A DNA stretch of 64,000 nucleotides from Streptomyces dengpaensis (GCF_002946835.1 NZ_CP026652.1:7316001-7380000); one strand, 5' to 3'. Positions 1 through 7,484 are shown, numbered from the stretch's first letter. Numbers and translations are program-made. The notes: generated by a model from the letters alone, not told the origin.

Positions 1-101
1 AATGCCAGGTCGAGCCGACCGTGCCCTGCCACGACGAAGGCCGCGCACGGGCCACCGTCCACCACCGCCGCCAGCAGGAAGCCGAGGCCACCGCCGCATG
101 A
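1..101 (+). CDS. 3' end of an unrecognised CDS (partial at window edge)
   Basis: An open frame enters from the left edge and ends in a TGA that overlaps the ATG of the next gene (ATGA), the usual spacing in this operon. About 32 C-terminal residues are visible; they are Arg/Gln/Glu/Ala-rich with one CHDE segment. No family can be recognised and the start lies outside the window. Confidence 0.4.
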   Translation, partial: CQVEPTVPCHDEGRARATVHHRRQQEAEATAA

Positions 102-313
102 GCCCTTACGAGCGCCTGATGGCGGAGGCCCTGCCGACCGGCACGTTCGGCCACGCCGAGCCCGTCCGCCCCCGTCCGGCCGAGCGGGTCTCCCTGTGGA
201 CGCCCGACGAGCAGGCCGCACACGTCGCCGCCCTCGTGGCCGAGCTGGACCGGCTCGAAGGCCGCGGCACCGGCAAGCCGCGCCTGCGGGTCATTGAAGG
301 CGAGGCCGCCTGA
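98..313 (+). CDS. Hypothetical 71-aa phage protein
   Basis: The protein begins MSPYERLMAEALPTG and ends in a basic-acidic helix (AALVAELDRLEGRG). The ATG is chosen because it overlaps the stop of the upstream frame; no strong Shine-Dalgarno is present, which suits translational coupling. Its stop overlaps the next start (TGATG). An in-frame ATG further upstream would add a Pro/Arg-rich extension that looks non-coding. Function unknown. Confidence 0.5.
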   Translation: MSPYERLMAEALPTGTFGHAEPVRPRPAERVSLWTPDEQAAHVAALVAELDRLEGRGTGKPRLRVIEGEAA

Positions 314-1020
314 TGACCGCCTGCCCGAACCCGACGAAGTCCCGGTACGCGACCCGTGAGGCTGCCGAGACTGCGGCCCGCCGTGTCGCCCTGCGCATCG
401 AGGCGCCGCTGAGGCCCTACGAATGCGCCTGCACCTGGTGGCACCTCACCAAGAACCTGCCCGAGCGCCCCGTCGACGTCTCCGCCGCCACCCGCCACGA
501 CATCGAGTTCCTGAATGTCCTGCCCGACATCGACTTCCGCGAGGTCGTCGTCCGCGACGCCGACGGGCAAGGCGACCCCGGGCAGCGGGCCGCACTCCGC
601 CACCACCGCAACCAGGTCCGCTGGAAGAAGCAGCTCGGCCAGCTGATCGCCGACGTGGAAGAGCAGCTGAAAGACCGCCGCGGCGACAAGTCGCTCGCAA
701 GCCACGACTGGGCGAAGCGGGCCACCGGCTACCGGGACTCGCTGATCGTGCGGCTCAACGAGTGCAAGCGGCTCCGTGCCGCCGACCACGCGCAGGCGAT
801 CGTCAACCAGGAACATCGCCGCCGGGATGCCGAGATAGCAGCCGCGGCCGGGGCCACCGTGAAGGAACTCCGGGCAGCGGCAGGGGAGATCGCAGTCCAG
901 CGGCTGATCGCGGCCCACGGCCCAGAGTTCGACGACTACCTGGCCGAGGAGTACGCGGTGTTGGGGATCAGCTTGCCGGCCCGTGTCGAACGTCACCGGC
1001 GCGAACGAGGTGCCGCCTGA
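313..1020 (+). CDS. Hypothetical phage protein with N-terminal Cys/His motif
   Basis: This 235-residue protein starts MTACPNPTKSRYATREAAE and has a CACTWWHLT segment near residue 38. That Cys/His/Trp arrangement is common in small actinophage proteins and may bind zinc. The middle is a long charged helical region (QLGQLIADVEEQLKDRRGD), likely coiled coil, and the C-terminus is Arg-rich. It is coupled to the upstream gene by a TGATG overlap. No enzyme motif is visible and the function is unknown. Confidence 0.55.
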   Translation: MTACPNPTKSRYATREAAETAARRVALRIEAPLRPYECACTWWHLTKNLPERPVDVSAATRHDIEFLNVLPDIDFREVVVRDADGQGDPGQRAALRHHRNQVRWKKQLGQLIADVEEQLKDRRGDKSLASHDWAKRATGYRDSLIVRLNECKRLRAADHAQAIVNQEHRRRDAEIAAAAGATVKELRAAAGEIAVQRLIAAHGPEFDDYLAEEYAVLGISLPARVERHRRERGAA

Positions 1021-1097
1021 TGTCGCCCGTTGTCCTCCGCCCGCAGCCGCCCGGCCTGATCCGTGACCGCCCGCCTGCCCCCGCCCGACCACTGTGA
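1020..1097 (+). CDS. Possible 25-aa ORF, uncertain
   Basis: An ATG overlaps the stop of the preceding gene in the TGATG manner typical of this operon and opens a 25-codon frame rich in Pro and Arg. Only this overlap supports it; the composition is what any GC-rich frame would give, so it may not be translated. Confidence 0.2.
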   Translation: MSPVVLRPQPPGLIRDRPPAPARPL

Positions 1098-1136
1098 CCT
1101 GCACGAATCCGTGAACTGACCGACAGGAGAACCGAC

Positions 1137-1691
1137 ATGACCGACCGCACGCCGCTCACTGAGCAGCAGCTCGACAGCTACGCCGAACTCGCGATCACCG
1201 CCGAACACGACGGGATCCAGGTTGATCCGGCCGTCGTCACACGGCTCGTCGACGAGGTTCGCCGCCTGCAGTTTCAGTGCCGCTACCTGATCGGCCAGCT
1301 CGCGAAGCGGGACGCGGCGTCCGGCCGCGGCGACCGGGCGGTGCGGGAGTTCCTCACCGCCGACCCCGGCCCGACCGTGCAGCCGACCGGCTACGTCGTC
1401 TCCTGCCTGCCCGCGGGTCACGACGACCGGTGGACGTTCACCGTTCAGGTGCAGCACGCGGGCGGCGACAAGTTCGTCGTCAGGCACGGCCTCCGCCATT
1501 ACGGCGTGGACGGCGCATGGTCCTACGAGCCCGGCTTCGACGAGGACGACGACTCGGCCGAGGTGGAGTGGGCTGATGCGCACCGCTTCGACCACGACAC
1601 GGCGCTGCGCCTCGCCCGCGAGTTGGCGCCGCGGCTCACGTACCGGGGCCGGACCGTCGCCGACGTACTGGCCGAGGGAGCGCAGCGATGA
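1137..1691 (+). CDS. Hypothetical 184-aa phage protein
   Basis: The start has a good ribosome-binding site (ACAGGAG, 7 nt upstream). The N-terminus is helical and acidic, followed by VTRLVDEVRRLQFQCRYLIGQL, a probable amphipathic helix. The C-terminal half looks like an alpha/beta domain with an acidic stretch (FDEDDDSAEVEWADAHRFD). No catalytic motif is recognised. The next gene overlaps its stop by ATGA, so the two are co-translated. Confidence 0.55.
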   Translation: MTDRTPLTEQQLDSYAELAITAEHDGIQVDPAVVTRLVDEVRRLQFQCRYLIGQLAKRDAASGRGDRAVREFLTADPGPTVQPTGYVVSCLPAGHDDRWTFTVQVQHAGGDKFVVRHGLRHYGVDGAWSYEPGFDEDDDSAEVEWADAHRFDHDTALRLARELAPRLTYRGRTVADVLAEGAQR

Positions 1692-1963
1692 GCGATCTCT
1701 TCGAGGCCAACTCCGACGCGGCGACCGCACTTCTGGCTGCGGGCTGGACCGTCGACGATCACCACTTCCTGCCGACCCTGCGCAACGGCGGCGCCTTCTG
1801 GTCCGTCGGCGGTGACGCCACCTCGACGCTCTGGTCCGGCGACTGGATTGCCGAGTTTGACCGCGGCACCCCGGTGATCGTCGTCGTCGCCGCGTGTCTT
1901 GCGGCTGCGGGTCAGACCGCCGAGCGGCTGGCCGACGTGATCCCGATCCGCCCCACCCCGTGA
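1688..1963 (+). CDS. Hypothetical 91-aa phage protein
   Basis: A small protein starting MSDLFEANSDAATALLAAG, coupled to the upstream gene by an ATGA overlap. It has a hydrophobic stretch (TPVIVVVAACLAAAG) that is too short and polar at its edges to be a clear membrane segment. No family is recognised. Confidence 0.5.
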   Translation: MSDLFEANSDAATALLAAGWTVDDHHFLPTLRNGGAFWSVGGDATSTLWSGDWIAEFDRGTPVIVVVAACLAAAGQTAERLADVIPIRPTP

Positions 1964-2040
1964 CACGCAGGACGGTCGGCCCCGCCGTTACCGGGCCCGA
2001 CCGCGGCACCCATCATCCCGCACCGATCAAGGAGCAGCAC

Positions 2041-3219
2041 ATGACCGAGACCACCAACCCGCAGCCCGACCGGGTCACCGCGATCTACGACGCCATCGAC
2101 GCCTTCCAGCGCACCCATAGGACCGGCGGCGGGCTTCAGCACGCACAGATCCGGGCCCTGCTCGCCGAGCACCTGGACCGCGCGCTGCCTACCGCGCCTG
2201 CCGCTGTGCCGTCTGCGCCCGCCGACCGGGTGGCGATCCTGCGGGAGGCCGCGCAGCGCCTGTACACCGCCCTCTTCCCCGCCGTCTACGACGACATGGG
2301 CCAGAAAGCAGCTGAGGGCGTCAACCGCGCGGTGAGCGAGCTGCGCCGCATGGCCGACGACGAGCAGATCGGGCTGCGTCTGCCGGACCACACCGTGAAC
2401 GAGGAGGCGCACCCCCTCGACTGCGACGAATGCGGACACCCGTCCGCTGTGCACAGCACGGGCGAGGACCCCGTCAGTCCGGGCGAATGCTCCCTGTGCC
2501 CGGACGGCGAGCAGACCCACGACTACCGGCCGGACCCCGGGACCGTTGCGGCGCCGCCGACCGAGCAGCGGAAGCCCGTCGACCGCGCGGCGGTACTCCA
2601 CGAAGCATCGGCCGCCGTGATGGCTCTCGACTACCACGAGCTGCGCGCCGACTTCGAGTACGACAGTCAGCGCGACGCCTGGGACGGCGGAACGATCGAC
2701 GCCGCTCAACTCCTGAGCTGCATGGCCAAGGAAGCCGAGTCGACGACCAACGAGCTGCCCGGCGACGAGGCGCAGCAGCAGGAGTCGGAGTCCGGCTGCG
2801 CGCACTGCGTCTGCTGCCACGCCTGGGGCGACTGCGAGGCGCAGCAGCCCGAGACGCAGGCGCCCGTCCGCGTCGAAACCCTCGCCCGCCTCCTGTGCGA
2901 CGCCGACACCGCCCTGACCGACGGACCCAGTTGGGACCGGATCAGCCAGACGCCCGGCCTTGGCCGCGACGAGTACCGCAACGCGGCCCGCTACCTGCTC
3001 CGCAAGGTGACCGTGACGCAGGCCGACAACGGATCCGTCGAGTGCGGCGATCAGATCCCGGGCATGACTTGCACCCTGCCGGACGGCCCGCACGACGACT
3101 GGAAGCACCGAGACGAAGAGGGCCACTGGTGGTCCCAGATGCGCGTGCCGCCGCACAACAACCGTGACCGCCTCGCCGCAGAGCCCGCCGCCGTGTCCCA
3201 GCCCGGCAAGGAGGCCTGA
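2041..3219 (+). CDS. Large hypothetical phage protein with repeated ADRVAILREAA-type units and Cys clusters
   Basis: The ATG is preceded by AAGGAGCAGCAC, a strong Shine-Dalgarno. The 392-residue product has at least two copies of a unit of the type DR-A-I/V-L-REA-A (near residues 61 and 180), an architecture common in Streptomyces phage and prophage hypothetical proteins. Cys-rich blocks lie between them (CDECGHPSAVHST, CSLC and CAHCVCCHAWGDC), probably zinc sites. The C-terminal part has CGDQIPGMTC and WKHRDEEGHWW segments. Function unknown. Confidence 0.6.
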   Translation: MTETTNPQPDRVTAIYDAIDAFQRTHRTGGGLQHAQIRALLAEHLDRALPTAPAAVPSAPADRVAILREAAQRLYTALFPAVYDDMGQKAAEGVNRAVSELRRMADDEQIGLRLPDHTVNEEAHPLDCDECGHPSAVHSTGEDPVSPGECSLCPDGEQTHDYRPDPGTVAAPPTEQRKPVDRAAVLHEASAAVMALDYHELRADFEYDSQRDAWDGGTIDAAQLLSCMAKEAESTTNELPGDEAQQQESESGCAHCVCCHAWGDCEAQQPETQAPVRVETLARLLCDADTALTDGPSWDRISQTPGLGRDEYRNAARYLLRKVTVTQADNGSVECGDQIPGMTCTLPDGPHDDWKHRDEEGHWWSQMRVPPHNNRDRLAAEPAAVSQPGKEA

Positions 3220-3221
3220 CC

Positions 3222-3497
3222 ATGGCCGTCCACGCCTGCCCGCCCGACGGCTCGGGCCTCACCCCCTGCTGCGCCCGCACTCCCTTCGAGCTTGCCGAAG
3301 ACGATCGGATCAGCAGCGAGGCGCCCGTCACCTGCCCCGGGCCCGCCGCCGTGTCGCGACCCGGCAAGGAGGCCTTCACCCCGCCCGTGCACTACGAGCG
3401 CGACGACGGCGTCGAGTGCTGCGTCCACGCCGTCCCCGTCGGGCCCGACTCCTGCACGCACTGCCGCGAGCTCGCCGCCGAGGAGCCCACCCCGTGA
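3222..3497 (+). CDS. Small Cys-rich protein
   Basis: A 91-residue protein with about eight Cys residues, in pairs such as TPCCAR, ECCVH and CTHCREL. It may be a zinc-binding protein. The start follows AAGGAGGCCTGACC, a very strong ribosome-binding site made by the 3' end of the previous gene. The C-terminal CTHCREL pattern recurs in other small genes of this window. Confidence 0.55.
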   Translation: MAVHACPPDGSGLTPCCARTPFELAEDDRISSEAPVTCPGPAAVSRPGKEAFTPPVHYERDDGVECCVHAVPVGPDSCTHCRELAAEEPTP

Positions 3498-4081
3498 TCG
3501 CTGAGGCCATAGACGCCGCCATCGCCATCGGCTGGGCCTTGCTCGGCTGGATCATCTTCTTCGCCACCGTCGCCGCGATCCTCGGTGTGCGGTGCGAGGC
3601 GCTGGGAGCGGCGCTCAGGGCTGTTTGCGGGGGCGTCCGCCTCCGGCTCCGCGGCCGGGGCGGTGGGCTGCCCATTGGTCGATCGTCGTGTCCTGCCATA
3701 CCGGGGAGCGGCCGAACATGTTGTCTGGCGGCGGGAAGTCGCCGACTTTGGGGCGGCCGGCGCGCCGGTTCGCTTCGGCCTTGGTGTGGTAGCTGCGCAC
3801 CGTCTCGTAGGACAGGCCGAGGTGGGTGGCGATGGCCTGTAGGTCCAGCAGGTCGGCCATCAGGCGGCCGTCAGGCGTTCGAAGGACACCAGGGAGGGCT
3901 CGGTGTCGCCGTCCCAGATGACCAGCGCCTCGTACTCGCCGCCGTTCTCGGTGGTCTGGCTGGTGCGGAGCTGGCGGTCGTAGAACTCGCCGGTGCGGAT
4001 GATGCGGCCGGTGGGCGTGACGCCGTTGACGCGCTGGCCGGTGCGGTAGGCGAGGTGCTGGGTCATGGGGTTCCTCCCTAG
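3494..4081 (+). CDS. Small membrane ORF that lacks its own stop; probably disrupted
   Basis: A GTG overlaps the upstream stop (GTGA), as at many junctions here. The first 45 residues look real: a hydrophobic helix IGWALLGWIIFFATVAAIL followed by basic residues. This resembles the 47-aa membrane protein encoded after the methyltransferase. The frame then runs on without a stop as the antisense of two leftward genes and becomes compositionally meaningless. The original 3' end may have been lost when the leftward pair entered. Only the N-terminal part should be trusted. Confidence 0.3.
   Translation: MIAEAIDAAIAIGWALLGWIIFFATVAAILGVRCEALGAALRAVCGGVRLRLRGRGGGLPIGRSSCPAIPGSGRTCCLAAGSRRLWGGRRAGSLRPWCGSCAPSRRTGRGGWRWPVGPAGRPSGGRQAFEGHQGGLGVAVPDDQRLVLAAVLGGLAGAELAVVELAGADDAAGGRDAVDALAGAVGEVLGHGVPP
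3615..3860 (-). CDS. HTH DNA-binding protein, excisionase/MerR-like
   Basis: This 81-residue protein starts MADLLDLQAIATHLGLSYE, a helix-turn-helix of the kind found in small excisionase-like and MerR-like actinobacterial proteins. The end, FGRSPVWQDTTIDQWAAHRP followed by a Gly/Arg tail, is typical of 70-80-residue Streptomyces proteins of this type. It overlaps the 3' end of the leftward gene upstream (TGATG), so the two form an operon facing against the surrounding rightward genes. It could regulate the element or assist recombination; that role is inferred. Confidence 0.6.
   Translation of the reverse strand: MADLLDLQAIATHLGLSYETVRSYHTKAEANRRAGRPKVGDFPPPDNMFGRSPVWQDTTIDQWAAHRPGRGAGGGRPRKQP
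3860..4066 (-). CDS. Hypothetical 68-aa protein
   Basis: The ATG is chosen for the GGGAGG ribosome-binding site 6 nt upstream; an upstream in-frame ATG would extend over the promoter region. The product (MTQHLAYRTGQRVNGVTPTG...) looks like a small beta-barrel-type protein with TGRIIRTGEFYD and EYEALVIWDGD segments. It is the first gene of a leftward pair with the HTH gene. No family is recognised. Confidence 0.5.
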   Translation of the reverse strand: MTQHLAYRTGQRVNGVTPTGRIIRTGEFYDRQLRTSQTTENGGEYEALVIWDGDTEPSLVSFERLTAA

Positions 4082-4112
4082 AACGTTCACCGCGTCTTGC
4101 GGTGCAAGTAAG

Positions 4113-4141
4113 ACGGTACGCCTCTCACGCCAAAACAACAA
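4113..4141 (-). promoter_or_regulatory. Candidate promoter for the leftward pair
   Basis: On the minus strand, TTGTTG is followed after 17 nt by TACCGT, which fits the loose actinobacterial sigma-70 pattern (TTGnnn, 17 nt, TAnnnT). It lies about 50 nt upstream of the 68-aa gene. The match is modest and was judged by eye. Confidence 0.35.
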
Positions 4142-4173
4142 CCCCGCCATGCAGTGAAAGTTTTAGGAGACCC

Positions 4174-4950
4174 ATGACCAGCCCCGACACCCTCGACATC
4201 ACCCTCACCCCGCCCCCCGGCGGCCAGATACTCCACCAGTCCGACCGCGCCACCATCATCTGGGGAGACTGCCGCGACCCCGACGTCATAGCCCAAGTCC
4301 CCCTGGACTACGACCTGCTGTGCACCGACCCGCCCTACGGCGTGGGCTGGCAGTCCAGCCGGGGCAAAAACTTCGCCAAGATCGAGGGCGACGACGGGGC
4401 CACCGACTGGCCCGGCGTACTCAGGCTCTGGGCGCGCCGCCTGCGTAACTCCCGGCACGTCTACGTGTTCGGATACTCCTCGGACGAGTTGACCGAACCC
4501 CTCGGTCTCGGACCCACCGCCGAGATCATCTGGGACAAGAGGGCGATCGGCATGGGCAACCTGAGCATGCCCTGGGGGCCCGGACACGAAGTGATCACCT
4601 TCGGTGTGTCCAACGTGAACCCGAAGCACGGGGGGAAGGCCCGCCAGGGTGGGCTGACCGCCCGCATGAGGCAGGGATCCGTCATCCGCGTGCCTCGCAA
4701 GAACGCCACGGCCGTCACCCGGCATCCGACCGAAAAACCCTGGCCCCTGCTCGCACAACTGATCGAATCGTCCACCATGCGCGGCGACCTCGTCGTCGAC
4801 CCATGCGCCGGATCGGGCAGCACCGGCGTTGCCGCCGTCCTCGAAGGCCGTCGCTGCTTCCTCGTCGAAGTCGACCGCCAGTACGCCGAACTCGCCGTCC
4901 AGCGAGTACAGGCGGCCGAGCGGCTCGCCCGGCAGATGGAGGCGTCGTGA
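4174..4950 (+). CDS. Solitary DNA methyltransferase (N6-adenine/N4-cytosine type)
   Basis: The 258-residue product carries the two hallmark motifs of amino-methyltransferases. TDPPYGVGW (near residue 50) is the catalytic motif IV, and DPCAGSGSTGVAAVLEGR (near residue 210) is the S-adenosylmethionine-binding motif I. Motif IV precedes motif I, as in beta-class or related N6A/N4C enzymes. The start follows TTAGGAGACCC. No restriction endonuclease is adjacent, so it is probably an orphan enzyme that protects phage DNA or alters regulation. The target sequence cannot be told from the protein. Its stop overlaps the next GTG. Confidence 0.85.
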   Translation: MTSPDTLDITLTPPPGGQILHQSDRATIIWGDCRDPDVIAQVPLDYDLLCTDPPYGVGWQSSRGKNFAKIEGDDGATDWPGVLRLWARRLRNSRHVYVFGYSSDELTEPLGLGPTAEIIWDKRAIGMGNLSMPWGPGHEVITFGVSNVNPKHGGKARQGGLTARMRQGSVIRVPRKNATAVTRHPTEKPWPLLAQLIESSTMRGDLVVDPCAGSGSTGVAAVLEGRRCFLVEVDRQYAELAVQRVQAAERLARQMEAS

Positions 4951-5090
4951 TTGCCGTCGACTGGGGCTGGGTCGCCGCCATCACCGTCATCGTCTGGCCC
5001 TTCGCCTACAGCGCCCTCTCCGCCATCCGGCGGGGCGGGCGCGCCCTCACCCACACCATCCGCACACACCACCGACGGAGCACCCGATGA
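4947..5090 (+). CDS. Small membrane protein (47 aa)
   Basis: The GTG overlaps the methyltransferase stop. The product has one hydrophobic helix (WVAAITVIVWPFAYSAL) followed by an Arg/His-rich tail, which predicts a type with the basic C-terminus in the cytoplasm. The next gene starts within its stop codon. Function unknown. Confidence 0.5.
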   Translation: MIAVDWGWVAAITVIVWPFAYSALSAIRRGGRALTHTIRTHHRRSTR

Positions 5091-5380
5091 CCACACCCGC
5101 CGACGAACTCCGGGCCGCAGCCGCCGCCCTGAGGGCGCGAGCAGTGAAGGTCGAACGCGGCCTCACAGCCGCGCTCTCGGAAGGCACCCGCGATCTCTTC
5201 GGCAAGGCGATCCCCGATCGGTCCGCCATGCACCCCGGCGTCGGCCTCGCCCTCGCCGCCTGGCTCGACGTGGCAGCCGAGTACGCGGACAAGTGGCCAG
5301 CCGATCACCAGACCAACAGCCCGTTCCGGCTTGGCGCCCTCGCCGTGGCCCGCGCGATCAACGGCGGTGAGCAGCGATGA
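5087..5380 (+). CDS. Hypothetical 97-aa protein of the ADELRAAA/ALAVARAI family
   Basis: It begins with a helical ADELRAAAAALRARA segment, contains LALAAWLDVAAEYAD, and ends LGALAVARAINGGEQR. The same frame of motifs (an N-terminal LRxAAxxLR helix, a WLD core and an AVARAINGG end) occurs in the 74-aa gene two places downstream, so the two are paralogues. Such proteins are common in Streptomyces phages and have no known function. Confidence 0.55.
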   Translation: MTTPADELRAAAAALRARAVKVERGLTAALSEGTRDLFGKAIPDRSAMHPGVGLALAAWLDVAAEYADKWPADHQTNSPFRLGALAVARAINGGEQR

Positions 5381-5628
5381 CAGACCAGCCCACGGCCCGC
5401 CAGCGTCTCCTCGACGCCATGCGCGCCCGCACATGCTTCTGCGGCGCCGACTCCTGCCAGAACGCCGAGCCTCTCGTCGACGCCTACGCCCACGAGTTGG
5501 CCGAGCAGCAGCGGCACAACTTCGGCATTGGTGACGCACCGGTGAAGGCGCACTGCGATCCCGCCTGCGACTTCTGCCGGGGCGTGTCCAGCGCCGCCGA
5601 CTTCATCGACCCGGAGACACAGCGATGA
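5377..5628 (+). CDS. Small Cys-rich hypothetical protein
   Basis: An 83-residue protein with CFCGADSC near residue 20 and CDPACDFC near residue 64, two probable zinc-binding clusters around an AHELAEQQRH helix. A related AEQQR-C-V-C arrangement appears in the 102-aa leftward gene near 23.5 kb. ATGA overlaps join it to both neighbours. Confidence 0.55.
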   Translation: MTDQPTARQRLLDAMRARTCFCGADSCQNAEPLVDAYAHELAEQQRHNFGIGDAPVKAHCDPACDFCRGVSSAADFIDPETQR

Positions 5629-5849
5629 CCCGCGACGAGCGGGAGCTGCGAACCGCAGCCCAAACCCTTCGTGACGTCGCCCCCGACATCACCGGACGAC
5701 TTGCCGGACTCGCAGACCCGGTTGCCGACTGGCTCGACAAGACAGCCGACCACTGCCGGGCCGAGTACCTGTGCTGCGACTACGGCTCATGCTCCGAGGT
5801 CACGCCCGCCCTCGCTGTCGCCCGCGCCATCAACGGAGGCCAGCCGTGA
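5625..5849 (+). CDS. Hypothetical 74-aa protein, paralogue of the 97-aa gene upstream
   Basis: It shares the ELRTAAQTLRD N-terminal helix, a VADWLDKTAD core and the VARAINGG C-terminus with the gene 250 nt upstream. The C-terminal half carries a YLCCDYGSC cluster absent from the paralogue. The overlap with the following GTG shows tight operon organisation. Function unknown. Confidence 0.55.
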   Translation: MTRDERELRTAAQTLRDVAPDITGRLAGLADPVADWLDKTADHCRAEYLCCDYGSCSEVTPALAVARAINGGQP

Positions 5850-6133
5850 CCCACCTCCTCACCGCGCTCCTCGCCCTGGCCATCGGCTGGTGCTGGGGCC
5901 ACGCCACCGCCCGTATCCGGGTCGTCGTGGCCGGCGGCACCGCACAGCAGGACGAGGCCGAACTCGCCGCCGCGGGTCAGCTTCCCGCAGTCGAGGCGCA
6001 GCAGCCCGACGGTTGGCAGCAGTGTCCGGCCTCCGAGTTCGACGGCTACGGCCTTCAGTGCCAGAAAGAAGCCGGGCACAACCTGTGCACCTTCGAGGAG
6101 CGGCCCTCCGGCGAGGCGGGGGAGCAGCGGTGA
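5846..6133 (+). CDS. Single-span membrane protein
   Basis: A hydrophobic N-terminal helix (LLTALLALAIGWCWGHATA) followed by Arg residues suggests a signal anchor. The rest (about 70 residues) is polar with WQQCPASEFDGYGLQC and an AGHNLC end, a possible disulphide or metal site. It starts with GTG overlapping the upstream stop. Its role is unknown. Confidence 0.5.
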   Translation: MTHLLTALLALAIGWCWGHATARIRVVVAGGTAQQDEAELAAAGQLPAVEAQQPDGWQQCPASEFDGYGLQCQKEAGHNLCTFEERPSGEAGEQR

Positions 6134-6498
6134 CCGACGACCAGGAGACCTTTCACCGCTACGGCACCCCGTGCGCCAACGAGCGCTACCTCGCCCACTT
6201 CGGCTTGCAGGTCGATCCGTGGGACCTCGACCAGTGCGCTGAGTGCGAGTTCTGCGGGAGTTGCGTGATCCACATCTGCTACCGCGACGACGCCAGCACC
6301 CTCCTGCACCTCGACCACTTCAAGGACTTCGCCAACTCCGGCGAGCCCGAGTGCGGGTCGATCGGCGGCCCGTCGAACCTCGTACCCTCGCAGTACCGGC
6401 CGCGCCCCTGCAACCTGCCGCCCGGGCACGGCGGGAAGTGGCATCGGGCGCGGATGGGCTGGCACTGGCCGGTCGCGCGAGTCGGGGAGCGCCGATGA
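6130..6498 (+). CDS. Hypothetical Cys/His-rich protein
   Basis: A 122-residue protein with CAECEFCGSC in the middle and a C-terminal RPCNLPPGHGGKWH segment. The latter pattern (C-N/H-P-GHGG-W) is shared by many Streptomyces phage hypothetical proteins. It probably binds zinc through the Cys cluster. It starts with GTG within the upstream stop. Confidence 0.55.
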   Translation: MTDDQETFHRYGTPCANERYLAHFGLQVDPWDLDQCAECEFCGSCVIHICYRDDASTLLHLDHFKDFANSGEPECGSIGGPSNLVPSQYRPRPCNLPPGHGGKWHRARMGWHWPVARVGERR

Positions 6499-6767
6499 CC
6501 GTCGACCTCCCGATCCCCGTGGTCGTGACCCGGCATCAGTGCCCGTTCTGCCGGATCACCCGGGCGAAGCGTCCGGCGATGGTCGCGCACATCGGCCGCT
6601 GCTGGCGCAACCCGGCCGCCCGCAGCTGCAAGACCTGCCGCCACTTCGAGCCGCCGGAGGACGGCCCGTACCCGGAGCACCCCGGCTGGCCCGAGAGCTG
6701 CACACAGGAGCGCGACCTCGCCGCCGGACTTCACACCAACTGCCCGAGCTGGCAGCCCGCCGCCTGA
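6495..6767 (+). CDS. Small zinc-finger-like protein
   Basis: The 90-residue product has a CPFCRIT-x9-VAHIGRC segment, which is C2HC-like, followed by CKTCRHF and a late ESC/NC pair, so two zinc sites are likely. It may bind nucleic acid, but nothing shows this directly. It ends the first block of overlapping genes, just before a hairpin. Confidence 0.55.
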   Translation: MTVDLPIPVVVTRHQCPFCRITRAKRPAMVAHIGRCWRNPAARSCKTCRHFEPPEDGPYPEHPGWPESCTQERDLAAGLHTNCPSWQPAA

Positions 6768-6775
6768 CCGCTGGA

Positions 6776-6805
6776 CGGCCCGCCTTCACCGACGGGGGCG
6801 GGCCG
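6776..6805 (+). terminator. Terminator-like hairpin
   Basis: A 9-bp perfect stem, CGGCCCGCC/GGCGGGCCG, with a 12-nt loop lies just behind the zinc-finger gene. No U-tract follows, as is usual for Streptomyces terminators. Confidence 0.4.
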
Positions 6806-6840
6806 CAACCCCACACCACCACGAACCCTGGAGGAGTCTC

Positions 6841-7161
6841 ATGCTCAGCACCGACCAGTGGGCCACGATCCGCGGCCTCGTCGCCTGGCTCGACTCGGAG
6901 AACGGGCGCAGCCAGCAGGAGATCACCCTGCGCATCCTGAAGCTGACCGAGGAGGTTGGCGAGGCTGGCCAGGCCTGGATCGGCGTGACCGGCCAGAACC
7001 CGCGCAAGGGCGTCACGCATGATCGGGCGGACGTTGCCGATGAGCTGTGCGACGTGATCGTCACCGCGGCCGTCGCTCTCGCCTCGGTGATCGATGATCC
7101 GGCGGGGCACCTGAACGTGAAGCTGGCGAAGATCGCCGCCCGCTCGGGGGTGGACGCCTGA
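6841..7161 (+). CDS. MazG-like nucleotide pyrophosphohydrolase
   Basis: The 106-residue protein has the all-alpha NTP pyrophosphatase signature: KLTEEVGEAGQA (near residue 37) and DELCDVIVTAAVAL (near residue 62), which supply the acidic residues that bind magnesium. Members hydrolyse (d)NTPs to monophosphates. Phages often carry them to adjust nucleotide pools or lower alarmone signals; which substrate is used here is not known. The start follows TGGAGGAGTCTC. The next gene begins within its stop codon. Confidence 0.7.
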   Translation: MLSTDQWATIRGLVAWLDSENGRSQQEITLRILKLTEEVGEAGQAWIGVTGQNPRKGVTHDRADVADELCDVIVTAAVALASVIDDPAGHLNVKLAKIAARSGVDA

Positions 7162-7421
7162 TGCCCCGCATGATCAACACTCGTGAGGTGGCCCGCGTCC
7201 TCGAGGCCTACCCGCAATCCGAGTTCGCCGACGGCGACTGGATCCCCGGCTGGCGTGCCGCCCAGGACGGGCGGCGGCGCGTGAACGTCTTCCACGACGG
7301 TCACGGCGAGGAGGACGGCCTCGAGCGGTACCGGCTCGAACTCCAGGCCGCTGGCTACTGCGTGATCCCCGACCAGATGCCCGGCGGCGGACGACGCCGA
7401 CTGCACATCACCCGAGCCTGA
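7161..7421 (+). CDS. Hypothetical 86-aa protein
   Basis: Begins MPRMINTREVARVLEAYP and has a WIPGWRAAQDGRRRVNVFHD core and an RYRLELQAAGYCV segment. It may be a small alpha/beta fold. It is coupled to the MazG-like gene by overlap, so a related role is possible but unproven. A hairpin follows it. Confidence 0.5.
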   Translation: MPRMINTREVARVLEAYPQSEFADGDWIPGWRAAQDGRRRVNVFHDGHGEEDGLERYRLELQAAGYCVIPDQMPGGGRRRLHITRA

Positions 7422-7430
7422 CCCCGCCCC

Positions 7431-7457
7431 TGCCGCCCCTGTGCCGCGGGGGCGGCA
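7431..7457 (+). terminator. Terminator-like hairpin
   Basis: TGCCGCCCC pairs with GGGGCGGCA across a 9-nt loop, immediately after the 86-aa gene and before the Nudix gene. It lacks a U-tract. Confidence 0.4.
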
Positions 7458-7484
7458 CCCCGCACCGAACGTGAGGAACCACCG

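Noticed and set aside
3622..4081. Rightward protein opposite the two leftward genes
   Set aside because: The leftward frames have an HTH pattern, a ribosome-binding site and a promoter; the rightward part is low-complexity.
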